Source of the DNA: AP-16 sp963755055
GTDB taxonomy: Bacteria; Pseudomonadota; Alphaproteobacteria; Rhizobiales; Xanthobacteraceae
Length of the DNA: 64,000 nucleotides
Assembly: GCA_963755055.1 (NCBI GenBank)
Contig: CAVWIS010000014.1
Coordinates: 1-64,000 of the forward strand
Reading direction: 5' to 3'
The position numbers were made by a program, and so were the translations under genes. Under the pieces are notes generated by a model. It was not told the origin of the DNA. It made no database searches and was given only the letters and a program-made list of their open reading frames with translations. Numbering within the stretch: position 1 is the stretch's first letter; each line of letters opens with the position of its first letter. This document shows positions 53,903 to 62,963 of this stretch, piece after piece.

Positions 53903-54613
53903 ATGCGCGAAATCGTTCTCGATACCGAAACCACCGGCCTCGAGGCCTATCAGGGCGATCGGCTGGTGGAAATCGGCTGCGTCGAGCTGCTCAACCGGAT
54001 ACCGACCGGCCAGAGCTTCCATTGCTACATCAATCCCGAGCGCGACATGCCGACGAGCGCGTTCGAGGTTCACGGACTTTCGGCGGAATTTCTGAAGGAT
54101 AAGCCGCGCTTTGCCGAGATTGCCGACGGGTTCCTCGAATTCATCGGCGCGGCGCCGCTGATCATTCACAACGCGGCCTTCGATATCGGCTTCCTCAACG
54201 CCGAGCTCGAGCGCGCCGCCAAGCCGGCGCTCGGCCGCGACCGTATTGTCGATACCCTGCTGCTGGCGCGCCGCAAGCACCCCGGCGGTCCGAACCGGCT
54301 CGACGACCTGTGCACACGCTACGGCATCGACAATTCCAAGCGCACCAAGCACGGCGCCCTGCTCGATGCCGAGATCCTCGCCGAGGTCTATGTCGAGCTG
54401 ATCGGCGCCCGCCAGGCCCAGCTCATCCTGCAGGAGGCGGGTGCCACCGTGGCGACGATCGTGCGAACCGCCGTGAGGATCAGGCCCGTGCCGATCGCAC
54501 CCCGGATCACCAGCCTGGAGCGCGACGCGCACCGCGCCTTCGTCGCCGGCCTGGGAGAGGCGGCGATCTGGCGGGACTATGTGCCGGTGGACATCGCCGC
54601 GGCGCCAGCCTGA
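53903..54613 (+). CDS. dnaQ: DNA polymerase III epsilon (proofreading) subunit
   Basis: A 236-residue DEDDh exonuclease. Exo I IVLDTETTGLEAYQGDRLVE, Exo II LIIHNAAFDIGFLNAELERA, and Exo III in KHGALLDAEILAEVYVELI with the catalytic His/Asp. It proofreads in the Pol III core and probably also binds the clamp. It follows coaE by three bases and is transcribed away from the origin. Confidence 0.93.
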   Translation: MREIVLDTETTGLEAYQGDRLVEIGCVELLNRIPTGQSFHCYINPERDMPTSAFEVHGLSAEFLKDKPRFAEIADGFLEFIGAAPLIIHNAAFDIGFLNAELERAAKPALGRDRIVDTLLLARRKHPGGPNRLDDLCTRYGIDNSKRTKHGALLDAEILAEVYVELIGARQAQLILQEAGATVATIVRTAVRIRPVPIAPRITSLERDAHRAFVAGLGEAAIWRDYVPVDIAAAPA

Positions 54614-54622
54614 AACGGGATG

Positions 54623-55108
54623 TCAGGCAGTCGTCGGCGGCACCTGCTGCTGGCCCTGGGCCTCCGTCATCTTCTGTCGATACAGACCGACGAAGTCGAT
54701 CGGATCGATGAGAAGCGGCGGGAACCCGCCGTTTCGCACGGCGGTCGCGATGATCTCCCGGGCAAACGGAAACAGCAGCCTCGGGCACTCGATCATCACC
54801 AGCTGATGCACGTGCTCCTGCGGGACGTTCTGGATTCGAAAGACTCCCGCATAGACGAGATCGAACCCGAACAGCACGGTCCCGGCGCTCTCCGCCTTGC
54901 CCTCCAGCTTGAGCTCGACCTCGATATCGGTCTCGCCCAGCGGCTTGGCATTGACGTTGATCTGGATGTTGATCGCCGGCTGCTGCTGATTTGCCCCCAG
55001 CGAGCGCGGCGCGTTCGGATTCTCGAACGAGAAATCCTTGATATATTGAACAAGCACGTTGAGCTGCGGCGGCTGTTCTGGCGCCGGTCCGCCATTCGTC
55101 ATGGTCAT
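54623..55108 (-). CDS. secB: Protein-export chaperone SecB
   Basis: A 161-residue tetrameric chaperone that keeps preproteins unfolded for SecA. LNVLVQYIKDFSFENPNAPR is the N-terminal signature, VELKLEGKAESAGTVLFGFD and YAGVFRIQNVPQEHVHQLVM the core, and IECPRLLFPFAREIIATAVR, GGFPPLLIDPIDFVGLY the C-terminal block. Minus strand, convergent with dnaQ (nine-base gap). Confidence 0.95.
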   Translation of the reverse strand: MTMTNGGPAPEQPPQLNVLVQYIKDFSFENPNAPRSLGANQQQPAINIQINVNAKPLGETDIEVELKLEGKAESAGTVLFGFDLVYAGVFRIQNVPQEHVHQLVMIECPRLLFPFAREIIATAVRNGGFPPLLIDPIDFVGLYRQKMTEAQGQQQVPPTTA

Positions 55109-55651
55109 TTACTCTCCTCCGGGCGCCGGACAGGCATCCAGCGTGCTCGGCGGTGTGGCTAACACAAGCCTTCCGGTCGGACAAGGAGCCGCCGGCGGCA
55201 TCCCGCCAACCACCCGGCCGCCGCCGTTGCGCCCGACGAGATCCCCGACCGCCCCGGTGGCGGGCGGTGGCGGGCGCGCCGCCGCGGACCGCGTCCCAAT
55301 TCCGTGCCGAATCAGCATGGACCTGAGCACCGAGCCGTTGCGGTGACGGCGCCGATCCGGGTGGCGACCAGGCCGAATGCGGCGATTTCCGTCACAGCGT
55401 GCCCCCTGGACCCATTTTGCCCAATTCGTCGGCGTTATTTCTCCCCCGCGATGTTGGCGCGGGGCCGCGGATCGTCTAAGGTCCGGCAATCGCGAGCGAT
55501 CGCCGGTTCGGAACGGGGGCCCCGGGGGGCCTCTTTGCACAGCGCCGTCGTGCGCTTACATAATGTCGGCGGAATTGGCGTCCACCTGTGGCGGCGATGC
55601 CGCCGGCCACCCGTCGATCCGGCCCTCACTGCCGCCGAGAGCAAACAAGAC
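55109..55651. other. secB-tim44 intergenic region
   Basis: 543 bases of GC-rich DNA. In many Rhizobiales an fxsA gene occupies this gap; I find no frame with the multi-span membrane pattern of FxsA. Several open frames on both strands lack ribosome-binding sites and look like compositional artefacts. It probably contains the divergent promoters of secB and the Tim44-like gene. Confidence 0.45.
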
Positions 55652-56356
55652 GTGTTCGACATCTACACCATCATTTTCCTGGTGCTCGCGGTGTTCATTT
55701 TCCTGAAGCTGCGCAGCGTGCTTGGCCAGCGCACCGGCAGGGAACGGCCGCCCTATGATCCCTATTCGGCCCGCGATGCGGTGCGCACCCCGGGAGCCGA
55801 CAAGGTCGTCGCCCTGCCCGGCCGTGCCGCCCAGCCGACCCCGACACCGGCCGAGCCGACGCTGGCATCGGACCGCTGGAAGGGAATCGCCGAGGTGGGC
55901 TCGCCGACGGCCACCGGCCTCGACGCCATCACGGCCCTCGACCGCGAATTCGACGTCAAGCACTTCCTCACCGGCGCGCGCGCAGCCTACGAGATGATCG
56001 TGACGGCCTACGCGGAGGGCGACCGGCGCGCCCTGAAGAATTTGCTGTCCCGCGAGGTCTATGAAGGCTTCGAGAACGCCATCCGCGAGCGCGAGGCGCG
56101 CGGCGAGACCGCCGAAACCCGTTTCGTGGCGATCGACAAGTCCGATGTGACGGCCGCGGAGGTGCGGGGCCGCACCGCGCAGATCACCGTCCGGTTCGTG
56201 TCGCAACTCGTCTCGGTCACGCGCGACCGTTCGGGAGCGGTCATCGAGGGCTCGCCCGACAAGGTGACCGACGTGACCGACGTGTGGACCTTTGCTCGCG
56301 ACATGTCCTCGCGCGACCCCAACTGGAAGCTGGTCGCGACCGAAGCCGGGCAATGA
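55652..56356 (+). CDS. Tim44/TimA-like membrane-associated protein
   Basis: A 234-residue protein from GTG 55652. An N-terminal membrane helix (YTIIFLVLAVFIFLKLRSVL) is followed by a Pro-rich linker and the Tim44-like domain: FDVKHFLTGARAAYEMIVTA, YAEGDRRALKNLLSREVYEG, RFVAIDKSDVTAAEVRG, DVWTFARDMSSRDPNWKLVA. Bacterial homologues (TimA in Caulobacter) associate with the inner membrane; mechanism unclear. The mltA gene follows at once. Confidence 0.85.
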   Translation: MFDIYTIIFLVLAVFIFLKLRSVLGQRTGRERPPYDPYSARDAVRTPGADKVVALPGRAAQPTPTPAEPTLASDRWKGIAEVGSPTATGLDAITALDREFDVKHFLTGARAAYEMIVTAYAEGDRRALKNLLSREVYEGFENAIREREARGETAETRFVAIDKSDVTAAEVRGRTAQITVRFVSQLVSVTRDRSGAVIEGSPDKVTDVTDVWTFARDMSSRDPNWKLVATEAGQ

Positions 56357-56372
56357 GCGCGTGCGGCTCGCG

Positions 56373-57677
56373 ATGCCGGCGCGACCCCTTTGGGCAAACG
56401 GGCGCGGCATCGGGGTAGCGCTTTTCCTGATCGCACGGTCGGCCACCGCGGCGGACGCGGGCGAGCCGGTCAGACTTCCCGACGGCGCGCTGGAACCGCT
56501 GGCCTGGAGCGATCTCGACGGCTGGTCGAAGGATGATCAGGCGGCGGCGTTCGCAGCCTTTCTGACGAGCTGCCGGCCCATGGTGAGGCGAGCCGCTCGC
56601 GAGGCGCCGCCCTTGCGGGTCGCCCTTGAAGAGGTTTGTCGGCAGGCCCTGCGCCAGCCTGCCCTCGACGCCGAAAAGGCGCGGGCCTTCTTCGAGGATC
56701 ATTTTCGCCCGTTCCTCATCGCAAAGCTCGGCGAGACGCGGGGGCTGCTGACCGGGTATTACGAGCCGGTGGTCGACGGCTCGCGGTTTCCCACCCGGGA
56801 GTTCACCGTCCCGATGTATCGTCGTCCCGACGATCTGGTGGCTCCCGGGCGCAGCACTGCCAACGGCTTTCCCAACCGTGGTGAGGTCAAGCGGCAGGCC
56901 GCGGACGGTCAGCTGGTCCCTTACTTCGACCGCGGAGAGATCGAGGATGGGGCGCTCGATGGGCGACACCTGGAGATTTGCTGGCTCAAGGATCCGGTTG
57001 CGGCATTCTCGATCCACATTCAGGGTTCGGCCCGGGTGCGGCTCGAGGATGGATTGACGCTGCGGATCGGCTACAACGGACATAACGGCCACTCCTATGT
57101 TCCGGTCGGCCGTATTCTGATCGAGCGCAACATCATACCGCGTGACGAGATGTCGCTCGAACGCATCCGCCAGTGGATGCGCGACCATCCCGACGAGGCG
57201 CGCGAGCTCAGGCGGAAGAATCAGTCCTACGTGTTCTTTCGCACCACCGGACTGGGCGACGAGGGCGAGACATTTGGCGGCCAGGGTGTACGCCTCACCC
57301 CGGGCCGTTCGATCGCCGTCGACCAACCGATGCACACCTATGGAACGCCGTTCTTCATCGAGGCCGAGCTGCCGCTCGACAGCGTCACGGCGAAGACCCC
57401 GTTCCGTCGCCTGATGATCGCGCAGGATACCGGATCGGCCATCACCGGTCCGGCCCGTGCCGACATTTTTTTCGGCGCCGGCGATGAAGCCGGCAGGGTC
57501 GCCGGTCGGATCCGCCAGCTCGGCCGCTTCGTCATGCTGGTTCCCCGCGACGTCGACCCGGTCGCGGCCGGTCGCGCAATGCCGTTGCCACGACCGAAAC
57601 CAACGGTCACCGCCGAGGCTGCCCGGAAGGAGCGGCCGGAGCGGAGGTCAAGATCCCGGCACCGGCATCGACGATAG
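56373..57677 (+). CDS. mltA: Membrane-bound lytic murein transglycosylase A
   Basis: A 434-residue enzyme that cleaves peptidoglycan to anhydro products. A signal-like N-terminus (ANGRGIGVALFLIARSATAA), MltA domain GLLTGYYEPVVDGSRFPTRE and FSIHIQGSARVRLEDG, and the C-terminal 3D domain FRRLMIAQDTGSAITGPARA, DIFFGAGDEAGRVAG with the catalytic Asp region. A GTG at 56361 is an alternative start. In the operon tim44-mltA-smr. Confidence 0.9.
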   Translation: MPARPLWANGRGIGVALFLIARSATAADAGEPVRLPDGALEPLAWSDLDGWSKDDQAAAFAAFLTSCRPMVRRAAREAPPLRVALEEVCRQALRQPALDAEKARAFFEDHFRPFLIAKLGETRGLLTGYYEPVVDGSRFPTREFTVPMYRRPDDLVAPGRSTANGFPNRGEVKRQAADGQLVPYFDRGEIEDGALDGRHLEICWLKDPVAAFSIHIQGSARVRLEDGLTLRIGYNGHNGHSYVPVGRILIERNIIPRDEMSLERIRQWMRDHPDEARELRRKNQSYVFFRTTGLGDEGETFGGQGVRLTPGRSIAVDQPMHTYGTPFFIEAELPLDSVTAKTPFRRLMIAQDTGSAITGPARADIFFGAGDEAGRVAGRIRQLGRFVMLVPRDVDPVAAGRAMPLPRPKPTVTAEAARKERPERRSRSRHRHRR

Positions 57678-57681
57678 ACCC

Positions 57682-58281
57682 ATGAGCCAGGGCAGGAGGA
57701 CCAGGCAGGCACGTCCGCTCAGCGATGAGGAGCGCGTGCTGTGGTCGACGGTGACGCGGGCGATCGCGCCACTGCGGCCGCGCGTACCCACGGACGAGGC
57801 TCCCGACGAGCCGCCCGCCGCCGAGGCCGTGATCCCCTTGGCCGGGGAGCCGCCGCAGAAACCTGCCGGGCCGGGCCGGCCCGCCGCCCGCGTTGCCGCC
57901 GCGCCGCCACCGCTCGCACCGATCGAGCGGCGGTTGCGGCAGCGGCTCGGGCGCGGCAGCGAACCGATCGATGCGAGGGTCGATCTGCATGGCCTGACCC
58001 AGGCCCAGGCGCACACGCTGCTCGAGAGTTTCGTGCGCGACGCGTCCGCCCGGGGAGCACGCATCGTGCTGGTCATTACCGGAAAAGGCACGCCGCGCGG
58101 CGGCGCATCCGAGCGCGAGCCGGGGGTGTTGCGGCGCCAGGTGCCGCATTGGCTCAAGGCCGGGAGCTTGCGCGATTGCGTGATCGGATTTGCCGCCGCC
58201 CATGTCGGACATGGCGGCGAGGGCGCGCTCTACGTGCGCCTTCGCCGCCGAAGGGATCCGAAGAATGGCGGCCGGCGGTAA
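57682..58281 (+). CDS. Smr/MutS2-type nuclease-domain protein
   Basis: A 199-residue protein: a disordered Pro/Ala-rich first half (about 1-95) and a C-terminal Smr domain with ARVDLHGLTQAQAHTLLESF, VLVITGKGTPRGG and VRLRRRRDP. DLHG and TGKG are the signature of Smr, which nicks DNA or acts on RNA in characterised homologues. Four bases after mltA, so cotranscribed. Convergent with hslU. Confidence 0.88.
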   Translation: MSQGRRTRQARPLSDEERVLWSTVTRAIAPLRPRVPTDEAPDEPPAAEAVIPLAGEPPQKPAGPGRPAARVAAAPPPLAPIERRLRQRLGRGSEPIDARVDLHGLTQAQAHTLLESFVRDASARGARIVLVITGKGTPRGGASEREPGVLRRQVPHWLKAGSLRDCVIGFAAAHVGHGGEGALYVRLRRRRDPKNGGRR

Positions 58282-58330
58282 CGACGCGCATCGACCAAAC
58301 GCCCAAGGACCGCAACCACCAGACCGGCCG

Positions 58331-59689
58331 TCACAGGATGAACCGCGACAGGTCGGCGTTGCGCGCGAGATCGCCGACATGGCTTTCCACATAGCCGGCA
58401 TCGATGGTGACGGTCTCGCCTGAACGATCGGGCGCCGCGAACGAGATCTCGTCGAGCACGCGCTCGATCACCGTCTGCAGCCGTCGCGCCCCGATGTTCT
58501 CCACGTTGGAATTGACCTCGACCGCGATGTCGGCGATCGCATCGATGGCGTCGTCGGAGAATTGCAGCGTGACGCCTTCGGTCGCCAGCAGCGCCACCGT
58601 CTGCTTGATCAACGATGCCTCGGGCTCGGTCAGGATCTTCTTGAAATCGTCGCGGCTCAGCGCCTTGAGCTCGACCCGGATGGGAAGGCGGCCTTGCAGC
58701 TCGGGCAGCAGGTCCGACGGTTTGGCGACGTGGAACGCCCCGGACGCGATGAACAGGATGTGATCGGTCTTCACCGAGCCGTGCTTGGTCGATACCGTGG
58801 TGCCCTCGATCAAGGGCAACAGATCGCGCTGCACGCCTTCGCGCGAGACGTCGGCGCCCATCCGCCCGTCGCGGGCGCAGATCTTGTCGAGCTCGTCGAG
58901 AAACACGATGCCGTTGTTCTCGACGGCGCGCAGCGCCTCGCTGATCAGCTGCTCCTGGTCGAGCAGCTTGTCGGATTCGTCGTTGACCAGGATCTCGTAG
59001 GAGTCGCGCACGGTGACGCGCCGCGTCTTGCTGCGGCCGCCCAGCGCCTTGCCGAACAGATCGCCGATCGAGATCGCGCCCATCTGGGCGCCCGGCATGC
59101 CGGGGATCTCGAACATCGGCATGCCGGAGCCGGAGGACTGCACCTCGATCTCGATCTCCTTGTCGTCGAGCTCGTTGGCCCTGAGCTTGCGGCGGAACGC
59201 GTCCTTGGTGGCCTGGCTCGCATTGGCCCCGACCAGGGCGCTGACCACCCGCTCCTCGGCGGCAAGATGCGCGCGGGCGGAGACGTCCTTGCGTTTCCGC
59301 TCGCGGGTCTGCGCGATCCCGACCTCGACCAGATCGCGCACGATCTGCTCGACGTCGCGACCCACATAGCCGACCTCGGTGAACTTGGTGGCCTCCACCT
59401 TGATGAACGGCGCGCCGGCCAGCCGCGCCAGCCGCCGTGCGATTTCGGTCTTGCCCACTCCGGTCGGGCCGATCATCAGGATGTTCTTCGGCAGAACCTC
59501 CTCGCGCAGCTTGTCGTCGAGCTGCAGCCGGCGCCAGCGGTTGCGCAACGCGATCGCCACGGCGCGCTTGGCGTCGCCCTGCCCGACGATGAAACGGTCG
59601 AGCTCGGACACGATCTCGCGCGGCGAGAATGCGCTCATTGCGGCGGCGTCGTGGTCGCTCGCCTTGGCGGTACCGAAGGACACGGTCAT
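58331..59689 (-). CDS. hslU: ATP-dependent protease ATPase subunit HslU
   Basis: A 452-residue AAA+ unfoldase. FSPREIVSELDRFIVGQGDA (N-domain), Walker A IGPTGVGKTEIARRLARLAG, pore motif EVGYVGRDVEQIVRD (GYVG), Walker B NGIVFLDELDKICARDG, and sensor region RLPIRVELKALSRDDFKKIL. It feeds substrates to HslV. Downstream of and overlapping hslV by four bases. Confidence 0.96.
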   Translation of the reverse strand: MTVSFGTAKASDHDAAAMSAFSPREIVSELDRFIVGQGDAKRAVAIALRNRWRRLQLDDKLREEVLPKNILMIGPTGVGKTEIARRLARLAGAPFIKVEATKFTEVGYVGRDVEQIVRDLVEVGIAQTRERKRKDVSARAHLAAEERVVSALVGANASQATKDAFRRKLRANELDDKEIEIEVQSSGSGMPMFEIPGMPGAQMGAISIGDLFGKALGGRSKTRRVTVRDSYEILVNDESDKLLDQEQLISEALRAVENNGIVFLDELDKICARDGRMGADVSREGVQRDLLPLIEGTTVSTKHGSVKTDHILFIASGAFHVAKPSDLLPELQGRLPIRVELKALSRDDFKKILTEPEASLIKQTVALLATEGVTLQFSDDAIDAIADIAVEVNSNVENIGARRLQTVIERVLDEISFAAPDRSGETVTIDAGYVESHVGDLARNADLSRFIL

Positions 59690-60237
59690 GTCTGCAACGT
59701 CTCGATGGTGAGATTTCGGTTGGTGTAGACGCAGATGTCGGCCGCGATCGCCATGGACTTGCGCACCACCGCCTCGGCATCGAGCTCGCCATCGATCAGC
59801 GCGCGGGCGGCGGCGAGGGCATAGTTGCCTCCCGAGCCGATGCCCATCACGCCGCCTTCGGGCTCAAGCACGTCGCCGGTGCCGGTCAGCACCAGCGATA
59901 CGTCGCGGTCGGCGACGATCATCATCGCCTCGAGGCGGCGCAGATAGCGGTCGGTGCGCCAGTCCTTGGCGAGCTCCACGGCCGCGCGGGTGAGCTGACC
60001 CGGATATTGCTCGAGCTTGGACTCCAGCCGCTCGAACAGCGTGAACGCATCCGCAGTCGCGCCGGCGAAGCCGCCGATCACGTCGCCCTTGCCGAGCCGC
60101 CGCACCTTCTTGGCATTGGCCTTGACGATGGTCTGACCGATGCTGACCTGGCCGTCGCCGCCGATGGCCACGGTCCCGCCCTTGCGGACCGTCAGAATGG
60201 TGGTGGCGTGCCAAGTGTCGGATTGCGGGGTCTGCAT
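59686..60237 (-). CDS. hslV: ATP-dependent protease peptidase subunit HslV
   Basis: A 183-residue Ntn hydrolase, the proteasome-like core of HslVU. WHATTILTVRKGGTVAIGGD contains the catalytic Thr (first T of TTIL) after an ~11-residue propeptide; VRRLGKGDVIGGFAGATADA and GIGSGGNYALAAARAL are family motifs. First gene of hslVU, divergent from hisB across 218 bases that hold both promoters. Confidence 0.96.
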   Translation of the reverse strand: MQTPQSDTWHATTILTVRKGGTVAIGGDGQVSIGQTIVKANAKKVRRLGKGDVIGGFAGATADAFTLFERLESKLEQYPGQLTRAAVELAKDWRTDRYLRRLEAMMIVADRDVSLVLTGTGDVLEPEGGVMGIGSGGNYALAAARALIDGELDAEAVVRKSMAIAADICVYTNRNLTIETLQT

Positions 60238-60455
60238 CTACGGGGCTCGGGGGCGCTGCGGTGTGAGCCGTGATGTAGGCACAGCTGGCGGCGGATGCAA
60301 ACCAGGAGCCTGACGCCGGCCGCGTTGCCGGCCAGGTCCCGGCCCAGGGCCATTTCTCGCATGGCTCCGGCCTTCGGGAGCCCTGCCGTGCCCCAGTGGC
60401 GAAGGTCGGGCCTGCCTGATAGAACGACGCCGGCCAGACCACAGAAGGGCGCACT

Positions 60456-61049
60456 ATGCGCAAGGCGTCGCTGCGACGTACCACCAGGGAAACCGACGTC
60501 GAGATCGCGGTCGATCTCGACGGAACCGGGCAATCGACGGTCGCGACCGGCATCGGCTTTCTCGACCACATGCTGGATCTGCTGGCGCGCCACTCGCGGA
60601 TCGATGTCACCGTCGCCGCCAAGGGCGATCTGCACATCGATCACCATCACACGACCGAGGATGTGGGCATCGGCCTCGGCCAGGCGGTCCGGCAGGCGCT
60701 CGGCGACATGGCGGGCATCACCCGCTTTGCCGACGCGCATCTGGCCATGGACGAGGCGCTGACCCGGGTGGTCATCGACATTTCCGGGCGTCCGTTCCTG
60801 GTGTTCAAGGCCGATTTTACCCGCGACAAGGTGGGCACATTCGATACCGAGCTGGTCCGCGAGTGGTTCCAGGCTTTTGCGATGAATGCGGGAATCACCC
60901 TTCACGTGACGACGCTGTACGGCACCAACGACCATCACATCGCCGAGTCGTGCTTCAAGGGTCTCGGGCGGGCATTGCGGGCCGCGGTCGCCATCGATCC
61001 GCGCGCGGCCGGCGAGGTTCCCTCGACCAAGGGCGTTCTCGGCGGCTGA
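60456..61049 (+). CDS. hisB: Imidazoleglycerol-phosphate dehydratase
   Basis: A 197-residue monofunctional enzyme of histidine synthesis, without the HAD phosphatase domain of E. coli HisB. TGIGFLDHMLDLLARHS, DLHIDHHHTTEDVGIGLGQA (metal-binding His cluster), ISGRPFLVF and YGTNDHHIAESCFKGLGRAL, the second His cluster. It heads the cluster hisB-DUF2628-hisH-hisA-hisF-hisE. Confidence 0.95.
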   Translation: MRKASLRRTTRETDVEIAVDLDGTGQSTVATGIGFLDHMLDLLARHSRIDVTVAAKGDLHIDHHHTTEDVGIGLGQAVRQALGDMAGITRFADAHLAMDEALTRVVIDISGRPFLVFKADFTRDKVGTFDTELVREWFQAFAMNAGITLHVTTLYGTNDHHIAESCFKGLGRALRAAVAIDPRAAGEVPSTKGVLGG

Positions 61050-61077
61050 CGACGGCGACACCGACAGGAGGATCCCG

Positions 61078-61572
61078 ATGGCGATCTACACGGTGCACGA
61101 GCCGCCCCGTCGCGAAGCCGACGCGTTGGCGCATACCGAGCGGTTCGTCTTCCTTCGCGACGGGTTTTCCTGGCCGGCCTTCCTGTTCGGGCCGCTGTGG
61201 ATGCTCCGGCATCGTCTGTGGCTCGCGCTGGTCGCCTATCTCATCGGCGTGGCGGCGCTGGTCTACGGCATGCGCGCGATCGGCGCCTCGCCGTTCGTGA
61301 TGGTGATCGCGATCGAGATCTTTTCCCTGCTGGTCGGAATCGAGGCCTCCACGTTGCGTCGCTGGAAGCTGGCGCGGCGCGACTGGACGAGCCTCGGGGT
61401 CGTGGTCGGCGACGATCTCGAGGCGGCCGAGCGGCGCTTCTTCGACGCCTGGGTCAGGGGGGCCGATGTCTCGCGATTGCCTTCGGTCGCGACGCCCCCC
61501 GCCAACCGCGGGCCGGTGACCCCGAGCCACGACGTGATCGGCCTGTTTCCCGAGCCCGGAGCGCGCCCGTGA
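61078..61572 (+). CDS. DUF2628 membrane protein in the his operon
   Basis: A 164-residue protein with FVFLRDGFSWPAFLFGPLWM then LRHRLWLALVAYLIGVAALV, the DUF2628 signature, and two membrane helices followed by a cytoplasmic tail. It overlaps hisH by four bases (GTGA), so it is cotranslated with histidine genes. It is not a known histidine enzyme; the same insertion is common in Rhizobiales. Role unknown. Confidence 0.88.
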   Translation: MAIYTVHEPPRREADALAHTERFVFLRDGFSWPAFLFGPLWMLRHRLWLALVAYLIGVAALVYGMRAIGASPFVMVIAIEIFSLLVGIEASTLRRWKLARRDWTSLGVVVGDDLEAAERRFFDAWVRGADVSRLPSVATPPANRGPVTPSHDVIGLFPEPGARP

Positions 61573-62219
61573 CGGTCGCGATCGTCGACTACGGCTCCGG
61601 CAACCTGCATTCGGCGGCAAAAGCCTTCGAGCGGGCGGCGCGCGAGTCGGGGCGCGAGCAGCCGGTCGTGGTGACCGGCGACCCGGATCTGGTGCGGCGC
61701 GCCGACCGGGTGGTGCTGCCGGGAGTGGGCGCATTCGCCGATTGCCGGCGGGGGCTCGACGCGGTCGCCGGCATGCTCGACGCGCTCGACGAAGCGGTGC
61801 ACCGCCAGGGCCGCCCGTTCCTCGGCATCTGCGTCGGCATGCAGCTCATGGCAGAGCGCGGGCGCGAATACGAGGTCACCAAAGGGCTCGGCTGGGTTCC
61901 CGGCGAGGTCGTGAAGATCGCGCCGCAGGACCCCGCCCTGAAGATCCCCCATATGGGGTGGAACACGCTCACCGGGCTCAGGCCGCACCCGCTTCTGGCC
62001 GACATCCCCATGGGGCCTGACGGGCTGCATGCCTATTTCGTGCACTCCTACCACCTCAATGTGAGAGACCGGGGCGATCTCGTGGCCGAGGCCGACTACG
62101 GCGGCCCGGTCACCGCGCTGGTGGCGCACGACAACTTCGCCGGAACGCAATTCCACCCGGAGAAGAGCCAGCGACTGGGGCTGAAGCTGATCGCCAATTT
62201 CCTCGCGTGGGCGCCGTGA
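61569..62219 (+). CDS. hisH: Imidazole glycerol phosphate synthase, glutaminase subunit HisH
   Basis: A 216-residue class I amidotransferase that delivers ammonia to HisF. VAIVDYGSGNLHSAAKAFER, the oxyanion/nucleophile loop PFLGICVGMQLMAERG with the catalytic Cys, and the His-Glu of FAGTQFHPEKSQ. GTG start at 61569 inside the DUF2628 stop. The end overlaps hisA by 13 bases. Confidence 0.95.
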   Translation: MTVAIVDYGSGNLHSAAKAFERAARESGREQPVVVTGDPDLVRRADRVVLPGVGAFADCRRGLDAVAGMLDALDEAVHRQGRPFLGICVGMQLMAERGREYEVTKGLGWVPGEVVKIAPQDPALKIPHMGWNTLTGLRPHPLLADIPMGPDGLHAYFVHSYHLNVRDRGDLVAEADYGGPVTALVAHDNFAGTQFHPEKSQRLGLKLIANFLAWAP

Positions 62220-62956
62220 TCCTGTTTCCCGCCATCGACCTCAAGGAAGGGCTGTGCGTGCGCCTCGAGCAGGGCGACATGGCGCGCGCCACCGTCTTCA
62301 ATCGCGAGCCGGCCGCGCAGGCCCATGCTTTCGAGGCGCAGGGGTTCGAGTATCTCCATGTCGTCGATCTCGACGGAGCATTCGCCGGAAAGCCGATGAA
62401 CGCCGCGGCGGTCGATCGCATCCTGGCGGCCATCGGCATCCCGATGCAGCTGGGCGGCGGGATCCGCAATATGGCCACCGTCGAGGGATGGCTGTCGAAG
62501 GGCGTGACCCGGGTCATCATCGGCACCGCGGCGGTGCGCGATCCGGGCTTCGTCAAGGAGGCAGCGGAGAAATTTCCCGGCCGGGTCGCGGTCGGGCTCG
62601 ATGCCCGCGACGGCCGGGTCGCGGTCGAAGGCTGGGCGCGCAGCTCGGACGTGTCGGCCCTGGAGATTGCGCGGCGCTTCGAGGATGCCGGCGTGGCGGC
62701 GATCATCTATACCGACATCGCGCGCGACGGATTGCTCGGAGGCCTCGATCTCGCCGGCACGATCGCACTCGCCGAAGCGGTGACGATCCCGGTCATCGCG
62801 TCGGGCGGCCTGGCATCGCTCGACGATATCCGCGCCTTGCTGGAGCCTGGGGCAAGACGTCTCGCTGGCGCCATCAGCGGCCGCGCGCTCTATGACGGGC
62901 GCCTCGATCCCGTGGCGGCGCTCGCCATGATCCGCGCCGCCACGGCCAAGGTGTGA
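62207..62956 (+). CDS. hisA: ProFAR isomerase HisA
   Basis: A 249-residue TIM barrel that isomerises ProFAR to PRFAR. LFPAIDLKEGLCVRLEQGD with the catalytic Asp, YLHVVDLDGAFAGKPMN, IPMQLGGGIRNMATVEGWL, IIYTDIARDGLLGG with the second Asp, and VIASGGLASLDDIRALL. GTG 62207 is used; GTG 62216 is an alternative. Confidence 0.94.
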   Translation: MGAVILFPAIDLKEGLCVRLEQGDMARATVFNREPAAQAHAFEAQGFEYLHVVDLDGAFAGKPMNAAAVDRILAAIGIPMQLGGGIRNMATVEGWLSKGVTRVIIGTAAVRDPGFVKEAAEKFPGRVAVGLDARDGRVAVEGWARSSDVSALEIARRFEDAGVAAIIYTDIARDGLLGGLDLAGTIALAEAVTIPVIASGGLASLDDIRALLEPGARRLAGAISGRALYDGRLDPVAALAMIRAATAKV

Positions 62957-62963
62957 GCGCCTG